Shown here: positions 6,604 through 11,351 of the stretch, one piece after another
How positions within the stretch are numbered: position 1 is the first letter of the stretch
How the letters are laid out: each line of letters opens with the position of its first letter
Source: Oscillospiraceae bacterium
GTDB taxonomy: Bacteria > Bacillota > Clostridia > Oscillospirales > Ruminococcaceae
NCBI GenBank assembly: GCA_017472375.1
Contig: JAFUQL010000082.1
Span: forward strand, 1-11,351
Direction: 5' to 3'
DNA: 11,351 bases
Position numbers and translations under genes: made by a program
The notes under the pieces: model-generated
What the model saw: the letters and a program-made list of their open reading frames with translations, nothing else
Databases searched by the model: none
Told to the model about the DNA's origin: nothing

Positions 6604-7302
6604 TCAGGCGTTCCAGCGGTAGCCGTAGCCCCACACGGTGAGGATGTGCTCCGGGCTGGAGGGGGCATCCTCGATCTTCATGCGCAGGCGGCGGATGTTC
6701 ACATCCACGATCTTCACATCGCCGTAGTAGCTGGGGCCCCACACGCCCTCGAGGATCTTTTCGCGCACCAGCGCGGTGCCGGGGTTCTGGAAGAACAGCT
6801 CCATGATCTGGAACTCCACCTGGGTCAGGTCGATGGGACGGCCGCTCTTGTACAGGATGCGGCTCTTCTGGTCCAGCACGAACTGGCCGCTCACCAGCCG
6901 GCTCTCGCCCTCGTCGGCAGACTGGGGGCGGCTGCGGTTCACCCGGCGGCACAGTGCCTCGATGCGGGCCAGCAGCTCGCTGACACTGAACGGTTTGGTC
7001 ATATAATCGTCTGCGCCGATGGACAGGCCGCGGATCTTGTCCTCCTCCAGTCCCTTGGCGCTCAGGATGATGATGCCGATGTTGTCGTCGTCCCGGCGGA
7101 TGGTCTCACACAGGGAAAAGCCGTTCATGCCGGGCAGCATCACGTCCAGCACAGCGGCTGCACAGGGGCCTTCGGCCGCCAGCCGCTGCAGACCGCGCTC
7201 GGCGCTCTCCGCCTCCAGCACCTCCCAGCCGGCCATACGCAGGTTCAGGGCGATGAGCTCGCGGATGCTGCTCTCGTCCTCCACCACCAGTACCTTCCTC
7301 AT
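6604..7302 (-). CDS. OmpR/PhoB-family response regulator
   Basis: Encodes 232 residues. A cytoplasmic DNA-binding transcription factor activated by phosphorylation from the adjacent kinase. Seen: an N-terminal receiver domain with acidic pair Glu8-Asp9, phospho-acceptor Asp53 in AVLDVMLPGMNG, Ser81 of the switch (IILSAK), Tyr100 and conserved Lys103 in DDYMTKPF. A linker of about 20 residues leads to a winged-helix domain at about 134-232 with DLTQVEFQIMELF, the recognition-helix stretch VDVNIRRLRMKIE at 199-211, and the wing WGYGYRW. The ATG at 7302 has AGGAGGG 9 bases upstream. Its 138-base upstream gap after the lipoprotein gene may hold a weak promoter, so it may be transcribed both on its own and by read-through. 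Target genes cannot be read from the sequence; the neighbouring lipoprotein and ZIP genes are natural guesses. Confidence 0.97.
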   Translation of the reverse strand: MRKVLVVEDESSIRELIALNLRMAGWEVLEAESAERGLQRLAAEGPCAAAVLDVMLPGMNGFSLCETIRRDDDNIGIIILSAKGLEEDKIRGLSIGADDYMTKPFSVSELLARIEALCRRVNRSRPQSADEGESRLVSGQFVLDQKSRILYKSGRPIDLTQVEFQIMELFFQNPGTALVREKILEGVWGPSYYGDVKIVDVNIRRLRMKIEDAPSSPEHILTVWGYGYRWNA

Positions 7303-7336
7303 GGGTCGCTCCCTCCTGTTCTCTTGGTCGTCCTCC

Positions 7337-7361
7337 GCAGTGCGCCCGCAGGCGCGGCTGC
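7337..7361 (-). other. Leader hairpin upstream of the response regulator
   Basis: gcgcc-cgca-ggcgc (7342-7355) is a perfect five-base stem, extended by gcag (7337-7340) pairing with ctgc (7358-7361) across a small internal loop. It lies about 35 bases upstream of the regulator start and has no T-run on the minus strand. It could stabilise the message or be chance in GC-rich DNA. Confidence 0.35.
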
Positions 7362-7369
7362 ATGTTCTA

Positions 7370-7400
7370 TTCTAATCGAAGAATGTGTATTTTTCATGGC
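7370..7400 (-). promoter_or_regulatory. Possible promoter for the response regulator-kinase pair
   Basis: In the 138-base gap the minus strand carries an A/T-rich patch with TAGAAT (a plausible -10, about 7370-7375) preceded at 17 bases by ATGAAA (a poor -35). The rest of the gap is GC-rich. Weak candidate. Confidence 0.35.
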
Positions 7401-7440
7401 CGCGGGCGGTCCTTTTTCCCATCCTGCGGCGCCTGTCCCG

Positions 7441-8709
7441 TCACAGCAGGGTCAGCCAGGCGGCGACCTGCTCCCGGTAGAAGGACGGGATGTCCTCGCC
7501 GGCGCGGATGCCCACCTGCAGAGTACCCACGGTGGCCGCACGCCGGTAGCCGGCGGGGGCCTCATCCAGCGGGGTGATCCGCAGGGACAGATACAGCTTC
7601 GCGCCGTCCAAACTGCGCACCTCCCAGCCGTCCTCAGCGGCGCCCTCGGTGAGCATCACCCCGCCCTTCCACTCGTCGGGCAGGGCCAGGTAAAAGCCGT
7701 ACTCGCTGTCCAGCACGCCGAAGCTGCTGGCCTCGCTGCCGGGCAGGGAGAAGTCCCACCATTCCACAAAGGCCAGACGGCGCTCCTGTCCGCCGGAGAC
7801 GGTACCGCCCTCGTCGGGCGCAAGCTGCACCGGGATGTCCACCCGGCGGTCGCCGTCGATGTCGGTGCTGTGCAGGCTGGCATAGGTGCGGCGGGTGCGG
7901 TCGTACAGCTCCCCGGCGCTGATGAGCCGGGCAAGCGCGCCCTCCTCCGCATCGTAATACAGCAGGTCACTGGCCAGCGCATCGCCCGCGCCGCCGGTCC
8001 AGCCGTCCACCACAAGGCAGCGGCCGCCGCCCACGCCCCGGCCGGAATACAGCCCCGCGCAGCTTGTGAAGCGGCCCTCGGCCAGCTCCAGCTCCTGCAC
8101 CGGGCGGTAGCCGTCCTCCTGCCACAGCAGCAGTTTCAGGGTGGGGGTACCCGGGGTGATCAGGATCAGGCTCTGCACGCCGGTGCCGGTGATGTCCTCC
8201 AGCACATACTCGGCGTAGCCCTCCTGCAGCACGGTGGACAGGGTCCGGTCGGCATAGCGGTACACCGCCAGATACCGGTCGCCCAGTGCGCTGCCATAGC
8301 CCACCAAAAGCTGGGTGCCGGCGGTGCCTTCCAGGCTGGCGGTGTCCACGCTTTCCACGGAAGGCGCCAGCCCTTCCACCTCCTGCGTCACCACCCAGTC
8401 GTCCCCGCTCTGCTCCAGAATGGCCACATGGGCGTTCTGGCCCTTGGAGGGGCTGGCATACAGCACCGCCGCATCTTCGCTTCCGTCGCCGTCCCAGTCG
8501 CCAAACAGGAAGGGCGAGGGCGCATCGCCGGTGGCCGGATACTTGAGCTGGGCGGACTCGCCCAGATAGCCGTTCAGCGCCTGCTGTACCTGGCTGTACC
8601 GGCCGGAGAGCTGAGGCGCACGAAGCAGATCTTCCACGCCGTGGCCGGCGCCGCAGCCGCACAAAAAGGCCGCCGCAAGGCCGAGGGCCAGCAGTTTGAT
8701 CCGTTTCAT
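7441..8709 (-). CDS. Extracytoplasmic lipoprotein with FG-GAP/VCBS-like Asp-rich loops
   Basis: Encodes 422 residues; no specific family name recognised. Seen: a lipoprotein signal peptide (MKRIK, hydrophobic 6-16, lipobox L-C-G-C with lipidated Cys19), so the mature protein should be anchored outside the membrane. Calcium-loop-like motifs typical of FG-GAP/VCBS beta-propeller repeats occur as FGDWDGDGSEDAAVLY at 69-84 and STDIDGDRRVDIPV at 281-294, with a degenerate copy EDITGTGVQSLILI at 171-184; a beta-propeller of several blades is inferred. The last 90 residues (SEYGFYLALPDEWKGGVML onward) look like a separate small beta domain. The ATG at 8709 has GGGGAGG 7 bases upstream; a start at 8730 would precede that site. 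It has its own promoter and lies directly before the regulator and kinase, which suggests a role as target or accessory sensor of that pair. No enzyme motif is seen. Confidence 0.85.
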   Translation of the reverse strand: MKRIKLLALGLAAAFLCGCGAGHGVEDLLRAPQLSGRYSQVQQALNGYLGESAQLKYPATGDAPSPFLFGDWDGDGSEDAAVLYASPSKGQNAHVAILEQSGDDWVVTQEVEGLAPSVESVDTASLEGTAGTQLLVGYGSALGDRYLAVYRYADRTLSTVLQEGYAEYVLEDITGTGVQSLILITPGTPTLKLLLWQEDGYRPVQELELAEGRFTSCAGLYSGRGVGGGRCLVVDGWTGGAGDALASDLLYYDAEEGALARLISAGELYDRTRRTYASLHSTDIDGDRRVDIPVQLAPDEGGTVSGGQERRLAFVEWWDFSLPGSEASSFGVLDSEYGFYLALPDEWKGGVMLTEGAAEDGWEVRSLDGAKLYLSLRITPLDEAPAGYRRAATVGTLQVGIRAGEDIPSFYREQVAAWLTLL

Positions 8710-8754
8710 GGCGGCACCTCCCCTGCGCATGGAATTCCGGGCGATATTTAATTT

Positions 8755-8783
8755 ATTATATCACGAAAGCAGGGCGATTCCAA
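8755..8783 (-). promoter_or_regulatory. Promoter of the lipoprotein-two-component unit
   Basis: On the minus strand TTGGAA (-35, 8778-8783) and a perfect TATAAT (-10, 8755-8760) are 17 bases apart. The -35 and spacer lie inside the last codons of the ZIP gene, and the -10 directly follows its stop. The predicted leader is about 40 bases. Confidence 0.8.
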
Positions 8784-9537
8784 TAGTCATCGAGACCGCC
8801 CCGGCCCCGAACCCGGCGGCGGCCCTGCGGGGGCCGCTCAGCTCCAGCGCCGCTGGCACGAGCTGAGCCAGGCTGACCCACAGCATGATGCCGCCCGTCA
8901 GCACCAGAAGTCCGTTCAGAAAGCCGGCGGTGAGCATCCCCTGCAGAAGCCCATAGGCCAGCAGCGCACCCGCCGGCTCTGCCAGCCCTGCCGCAAAGGC
9001 TGCACCGACTGCCTTGGTTCGGCTGTGGGTGGCGTAATAAAGGGGCAGCGCCGTGGCAATGCCCTCAGGCAGGTTGTGGATGGCCACCGCCGCCGCCAGC
9101 CGCAGCCCCAGCCGAGGGTCCTCCATGCCGGCAAAGAGGGTCAGCACCCCTTCGGGCAGATTGTGCAGCAGCAGCGCTGTGCCGGTGGTCAGTGCGGTGC
9201 GCAGCGCCCCCGCCCGCTGTGGGTCTGCCCCCAGGCGGGGCTCCGGGATGCATCGCTCCATCAGCGCAGCCACCACCATGCCGGCACACAGCAGGCTGGC
9301 CAGGGCAAACCCTGCCGAGGCAGGCCCCAGCGCCCGCCGGTAAAACCCCAGCGCCGAGGGCAGCAGGTCGGCCAGGCTCACGGCGGTCATCACCCCGGCG
9401 GCAAACCCCATGGCCGCGCCCAGTGTGCGCCCGCCGGGCTGCCGCACCAGGCAGAGCAGACCGCCTGCCCCGGTGGCCAGTCCCGCCAGGGTGGTGTAAA
9501 ACAGCGCTGTTCCCAGTGCCGGTTCAATGTGTATCAT
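8761..9537 (-). CDS. ZIP-family divalent metal transporter
   Basis: Encodes 258 residues. ZIP proteins carry zinc, and often iron or manganese, into the cytoplasm across the membrane. Seen: about eight hydrophobic segments (8-30, 38-60, 74-94, 114-137, 146-167, 175-198, 203-223, 240-257). The two metal-binding helices carry HNLPEG twice, at 125-130 (LLLHNLPEGVLTLFAG) and 154-159 (AIHNLPEGIATALP), forming the binuclear metal site of this family. They are followed by the conserved AGLAEPAGALLAY at 183-195. Length and layout match bacterial ZupT/GufA-like members. The ATG at 9537 is preferred because AAAGGGG lies 10 bases upstream and the following residues begin the first helix; in-frame starts further up (9558, 9666) lack a ribosome site and would add an unrelated leader peptide. 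It stands alone after the deoC terminator. Metal preference cannot be told. Confidence 0.94.
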   Translation of the reverse strand: MIHIEPALGTALFYTTLAGLATGAGGLLCLVRQPGGRTLGAAMGFAAGVMTAVSLADLLPSALGFYRRALGPASAGFALASLLCAGMVVAALMERCIPEPRLGADPQRAGALRTALTTGTALLLHNLPEGVLTLFAGMEDPRLGLRLAAAVAIHNLPEGIATALPLYYATHSRTKAVGAAFAAGLAEPAGALLAYGLLQGMLTAGFLNGLLVLTGGIMLWVSLAQLVPAALELSGPRRAAAGFGAGAVSMTIGIALLS

Positions 9538-9568
9538 GGCATCATCGCCCCTTTGCATCAGACTTGGG

Positions 9569-9595
9569 GCAGACGCAGTCTCCCCCACTGTCTGC
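9569..9595 (-). other. Leader hairpin upstream of the ZIP gene
   Basis: gcagac (9569-9574) pairs with gtctgc (9590-9595) and agt (9577-9579) with act (9587-9589), with a two-base bulge and a C-rich seven-base loop. It lies about 32-58 bases upstream of the ZIP start. It has no T-run and resembles no riboswitch that I recognise. Confidence 0.45.
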
Positions 9596-9602
9596 ATATG
9601 CA
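9593..9602. promoter_or_regulatory. Ten-base perfect palindrome upstream of the ZIP gene
   Basis: tgcatatgca is perfectly self-complementary and overlaps the end of the leader hairpin at 9569-9595. It could be a regulator half-site or chance. It does not resemble the Bacillus-type Zur or Fur boxes. Confidence 0.25.
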
Positions 9603-9631
9603 CGAAGGCGACAGTTTGAGCACCGGGGCAC

Positions 9632-9663
9632 AAAAAATACCCCTGCCGGACACTCGGCAGAGG
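9632..9663 (-). terminator. Intrinsic terminator after deoC
   Basis: On the minus strand a nine-pair stem (CCTCTGCCG with CGGCAGGGG, one G-T wobble) closes a six-base AGTGTC loop and is followed at once by TATTTTTT. It starts 35 bases after the deoC stop, in the correct orientation to end the GtrA-small protein-deoC transcript. Confidence 0.9.
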
Positions 9664-9698
9664 CATTCACAGTTCTACATTATTATATAGGGACAGGC

Positions 9699-10361
9699 TC
9701 ACTCGCCGCTCTCACCGGCCAGCAGCTTCACAGCGCGGCTGGTGCCCAGGCGGTCGGCCCCCAGGGCGATGAACCGCTCCATGTCCTCCACGGTGGAGAT
9801 CCCGCCGGCAGCCTTGATCCTGCAGCGGCCCTTTACACAGCGGGCAAACAGCGCCACGTCCTCAAAGGTGGCGCCCCCGGTGGAAAACCCGGTGCTGGTC
9901 TTGATGTAGTCGGCACCGGCCTCGGGCACAAGGTCGCACATCCGATCCTTCTCTTCCTCGGTGAGCAGGCAGGTCTCGACGATGACCTTCAGGACCTTAT
10001 CCCCCACCGCCTGCTTTACTGCGGCGATGTCGGCGCGCACATCATCGTACCGGCCCTCTTTCAGCCAGCCCACATTGATGACCATGTCCACCTCGTCGGC
10101 GCCGTTGGCCACCGCAGTCTTTGCCTCAAAGCACTTGGATGCAGTGTCCATGGCGCCCAGAGGGAAGCCCACCACGCAGCACACCGCCACCCCGCTGCCC
10201 GCCAGATATTCGGCGGCCGGCTTCACATAGCAGGTGTTGATGCACACCGAGGCGGTGCGGTACCGCATGGCCTCATCGCACAGCGCCTGCACCTGCGGCC
10301 AGGTGGCCTCGGGCCTGAGCAGGGTGTGGTCCACCCGGGCCAGGATCTCCGCGCGGGTCAC
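9699..10361 (-). CDS. deoC: Deoxyribose-phosphate aldolase
   Basis: Encodes 220 residues. Cleaves 2-deoxy-D-ribose 5-phosphate to glyceraldehyde 3-phosphate and acetaldehyde in cytoplasmic deoxynucleoside catabolism. Seen: N-terminal IDHT-like VDHTLLRP at 10-17; VGFPLGA at 64-70; Asp92 in EVDMVIN; the Schiff-base lysine Lys154 in DYIKTSTGFSTGGAT; and the proton-relay lysine Lys183 in RIKAAGGIST. Length equals the usual Firmicute enzyme (about 220). The GTG at 10361 is chosen: it overlaps the upstream stop as GTGA and has GGAGG 10 bases upstream within the small gene. A GTG at 10394 has no ribosome site. Its usual partners (deoB, pdp, cdd, nucleoside transporters) are not in the window; here it follows a small membrane protein and GtrA. 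A strong terminator follows. Confidence 0.97.
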   Translation of the reverse strand: MTRAEILARVDHTLLRPEATWPQVQALCDEAMRYRTASVCINTCYVKPAAEYLAGSGVAVCCVVGFPLGAMDTASKCFEAKTAVANGADEVDMVINVGWLKEGRYDDVRADIAAVKQAVGDKVLKVIVETCLLTEEEKDRMCDLVPEAGADYIKTSTGFSTGGATFEDVALFARCVKGRCRIKAAGGISTVEDMERFIALGADRLGTSRAVKLLAGESGE

Positions 10362-10376
10362 TGGTAGGTGCCCTCC
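10358..10376 (-). promoter_or_regulatory. deoC ribosome binding site and start inside the small upstream gene
   Basis: The minus strand reads GGAGGGCACCTACCAGTGA: GGAGG lies within the Met-Glu-Gly codons of the small membrane protein, followed by a four-base GTGA stop/start overlap. This decides the GTG start of deoC and indicates translational coupling. Confidence 0.7.
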
Positions 10377-10516
10377 ATCTTGCAGTGCTTGCACACCCGG
10401 GCACGGTGCAGGCCGATCACGCTGAACACGATGCCGGTAATGGACACCACAGCGCCCACGATGCCCAGGATCAGCCCGGTGATGCGGAATGCGAAACCAT
10501 CGACTCTGTTTTTCAT
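10358..10516 (-). CDS. 52-residue single-helix or hairpin membrane protein with a C-terminal CxxC tail
   Basis: Not recognised as a named family. Seen: a short basic N-terminus (MKNRVDGFAFR); one long, very hydrophobic Gly/Ile/Val segment of about 26 residues at 12-37, long enough for one helix or a tight hairpin; then a basic turn (HRAR) and a cytoplasmic tail with CKHC at 43-46. The two cysteines could bind metal or form a redox pair, possibly as half of a shared site in a dimer (inference). The ATG at 10516 has AAGGAGG 9 bases upstream, a strong ribosome site that supports real translation; an open extension to 10597 runs into gtrA and has none. It starts 43 bases after the GtrA gene and its TGA overlaps the deoC GTG (GTGA), so expression is coupled to deoC. 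The hydrophobic part resembles the DUF4190-type helix repeats, but only loosely. Confidence 0.75.
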   Translation of the reverse strand: MKNRVDGFAFRITGLILGIVGAVVSITGIVFSVIGLHRARVCKHCKMEGTYQ

Positions 10517-10559
10517 GGAAAAAGCCCTCCTTGCGGCGAAGTTATTTTGGAAAGACCGA

Positions 10560-11009
10560 TCACTTTTTCTTGAAGATGAGCAGCTTGCTGAACACATAGT
10601 TCAGCACCACCACCACCACGTTGGCCAGCACCTTTACACCGAAGCCCCACAGAGCCAGGTACTGCGCGGGCACCAGCGCAGGGCCGACCAGGTTGCCGCC
10701 CACGAACATGATGACCGCATCCACCACCAGCGTACCCAGGCGGCAGGTGACGAACTTGACGAACTCCTGCCATGCCTCACGGCCAGTGGTGCGGCTCCGG
10801 AACACCCAGGTCCGGTTCGTGGTGTAGGCAAACAGGATGCAGATGATGTTGTTCAGCACGTTGCCCCAGCTGTTGGCCGCCTCGTAGCCGCACAGGGCGT
10901 TGAACAGCATATACAGAACGATGTTCAGCAGGGTGGCCAGGCCGCCGAAGAACAGGTAGGTGATGGGCTCGCGGTAGCGGACCCACAGCCTGCGCAGAGT
11001 TTCCATCAT
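10560..11009 (-). CDS. GtrA-like membrane protein
   Basis: Encodes 149 residues. GtrA-family proteins are small four-helix membrane proteins linked to flipping or supplying lipid-linked sugars for cell-surface polysaccharide or teichoic acid glycosylation. Seen: the first helix with FFGGLATLLNI at 20-30; a second helix at about 48-65, followed by the conserved NRTWVF at 65-70; a third at about 88-107; and a fourth at 118-141 ending in NYVFSKLLIFKKK, the usual basic C-terminus. Length is typical. The ATG at 11009 is followed by a second ATG; GAGG lies about 10 bases upstream of the first. It is first in a unit with the small CxxC protein and deoC, with its own promoter. No glycosyltransferase is next to it here, so the substrate is open. 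Confidence 0.94.
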   Translation of the reverse strand: MMETLRRLWVRYREPITYLFFGGLATLLNIVLYMLFNALCGYEAANSWGNVLNNIICILFAYTTNRTWVFRSRTTGREAWQEFVKFVTCRLGTLVVDAVIMFVGGNLVGPALVPAQYLALWGFGVKVLANVVVVVLNYVFSKLLIFKKK

Positions 11010-11041
11010 GTGGATGTGTCCTCATTTCACGGATAAGTTTC

Positions 11042-11058
11042 CGGCGGGCAGGCCGCCG
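11042..11058 (-). other. Five-prime leader hairpin of the GtrA transcript
   Basis: cggcgg-gcagg-ccgccg is a perfect six-base all-G/C stem. From the promoter at 11068-11096 the transcript should start near 11061, so the stem would sit within the first few bases of the RNA. Such 5'-terminal stems often protect messages from decay (known for other RNAs; inferred here). Confidence 0.5.
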
Positions 11059-11067
11059 TTTGTGTCC

Positions 11068-11096
11068 AGTATACCACAGGCGCGGCGGCTTTTCCA
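11068..11096 (-). promoter_or_regulatory. Promoter of the GtrA-small protein-deoC unit
   Basis: On the minus strand TGGAAA (-35, 11091-11096) and TATACT (-10, 11068-11073) lie 17 bases apart. TGG directly before the -10 supplies a TGn extended -10. It is placed between the S1-protein terminator and the GtrA start, where a promoter is required. Confidence 0.7.
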
Positions 11097-11170
11097 CCGC
11101 AACCGTGGCCGTGTGTGGAAAATTAACCTCGTGTACACATTCTGGACAAACCCGCCGCAGCCAATGCACA

Positions 11171-11209
11171 ACAAAAACGCCCCGGGTGCTCTCGCACGCC
11201 GGGGCGTTT
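11171..11209 (-). terminator. Strong intrinsic terminator after the S1-domain gene
   Basis: An 11-base perfect stem, aaacgccccgg (11175-11185) with ccggggcgttt (11199-11209), encloses a 13-base loop that can itself pair gtgc with gcac around tctc. On the minus strand it is followed by TTTTTGTTG. It lies 34 bases after the stop codon of the upstream gene. The plus-strand side has only three T residues, so it acts mainly on the minus strand. Confidence 0.95.
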
Positions 11210-11243
11210 CTGACTGTTATGGTTTTAAGGTCTCAAAAGACGC

Positions 11244-11351
11244 TTACTCGGCGTCGTTCAGAGCCTTCATGGACAGGCTGATGCGCTTCTTGTCGAAGTC
11301 CACATCCAGCAGCTTGACGCTGACCTCGTCGCCGACCTTCAGCACGTCGCC
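11244..11351 (-). CDS. C-terminus of an S1 RNA-binding-domain protein (ribosomal protein S1-like)
   Basis: Only the last 35 residues and the TAA are inside the window. They read as the end of an OB-fold S1 domain: GDVLKVGDEVSVKLLDVD followed by KKRISLSMKAL and a short acidic end. The V-G-D-x-V-x-V-K-L and K-R-I-S-L-S-M-K patterns are typical of S1 repeats, which bind single-stranded RNA. Candidates are 30S ribosomal protein S1 (rpsA), the IspH-S1 fusion found in many Clostridia, or another S1-domain protein; the fragment cannot separate these. It ends in a strong terminator. Confidence 0.88.
   Translation of the reverse strand, partial: GDVLKVGDEVSVKLLDVDFDKKRISLSMKALNDAE

Noticed and set aside
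4854..6641. Long plus-strand open frame opposite the histidine kinase (595 codons)
   Set aside because: Antisense shadow of a kinase with all motifs intact. The product is repetitive in His, Gln, Gly and Ala with no domain.
6496..8751. Very long plus-strand open frame (751 codons) opposite the regulator and lipoprotein genes
   Set aside because: Length alone is tempting, but it runs antisense through the kinase start, the regulator and the lipoprotein, has no membrane or domain pattern, and has no convincing ribosome site.
9538..9666. Longer ZIP protein starting at 9666
   Set aside because: The extension would overlap the deoC terminator and adds a non-hydrophobic leader unlike ZIP proteins. 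No ribosome site.
9682..9687. TATAAT as the main ZIP promoter
   Set aside because: No acceptable -35 lies 16-18 bases upstream, and an intrinsic terminator follows within 20 bases. Kept only as a speculative attenuation idea.
9192..10367. Plus-strand open frame opposite the ZIP gene and deoC (391 codons)
   Set aside because: Antisense to two clear enzymes and to a terminator. Pro/Ala/Arg-rich composition typical of a shadow frame.
1..11351. CRISPR arrays, insertion sequences, tRNA or rRNA genes, phage or toxin-antitoxin genes
   Set aside because: No regularly spaced repeats, transposase motifs, tRNA-like cloverleaf or phage-type genes were seen on either strand. Nearly all sequence is explained by the 14 genes and their control regions.

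Overview
The window reads as a chromosomal segment of a high-GC, low-motility-type gut Firmicute of the Oscillospiraceae/Ruminococcaceae kind (Faecalibacterium, Gemmiger or Subdoligranulum-like). This is an inference. It rests on strong GGAGG ribosome binding sites, GC-rich third codon positions, a Clostridia-type gene set (DUF1385-prmC, recA-recX, GtrA, an OmpR-type two-component pair) and good sigma-A promoters. All 14 recognisable genes lie on the minus strand, so transcription runs from high to low coordinates. No gene-free stretch exceeds 300 bases. The longest is 11010-11243 (234 bases), which holds a terminator, a promoter and a leader hairpin.

In transcription order: (1) the C-terminus of an S1-domain protein (11244 to the window edge) ends in a very strong intrinsic terminator (11171-11209). 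(2) A promoter with an extended -10 (11068-11096) starts a three-gene unit: a GtrA-like membrane protein, a 52-residue membrane protein ending in a CxxC tail, and deoC (deoxyribose-phosphate aldolase). The small gene and deoC overlap by four bases. An intrinsic terminator at 9632-9663 closes the unit. (3) A ZIP-family metal transporter follows, with a leader rich in inverted repeats. (4) A good promoter buried in the 3' end of the ZIP gene (8755-8783) drives a lipoprotein with FG-GAP/VCBS-like Asp-rich loops, followed by an OmpR-family response regulator and its sensor histidine kinase. (5) DUF1385 (YqhQ-like) and prmC overlap by seven bases. (6) recA has a near-consensus sigma-A promoter and a hairpin-rich leader. 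It is followed directly by recX (TAA immediately followed by ATG) and a small two-helix membrane protein. (7) A membrane acyltransferase of the Acyl_transf_3 family runs off the left edge and shows visibly different, more A/T-rich codon use.

The gene content is mostly housekeeping (recombination and repair, release-factor methylation, deoxynucleoside catabolism, metal import) plus one signalling module whose input and targets are unknown. I see no CRISPR array, insertion sequence, phage gene, tRNA or rRNA, and no clear novel multi-gene defence or mobile system. The items most worth a second look are the lipoprotein/two-component module, the small CxxC membrane protein coupled to deoC, the 19-base quasi-palindrome next to the recA promoter in place of a classical LexA box, the ZIP leader, and the composition break at the acyltransferase.
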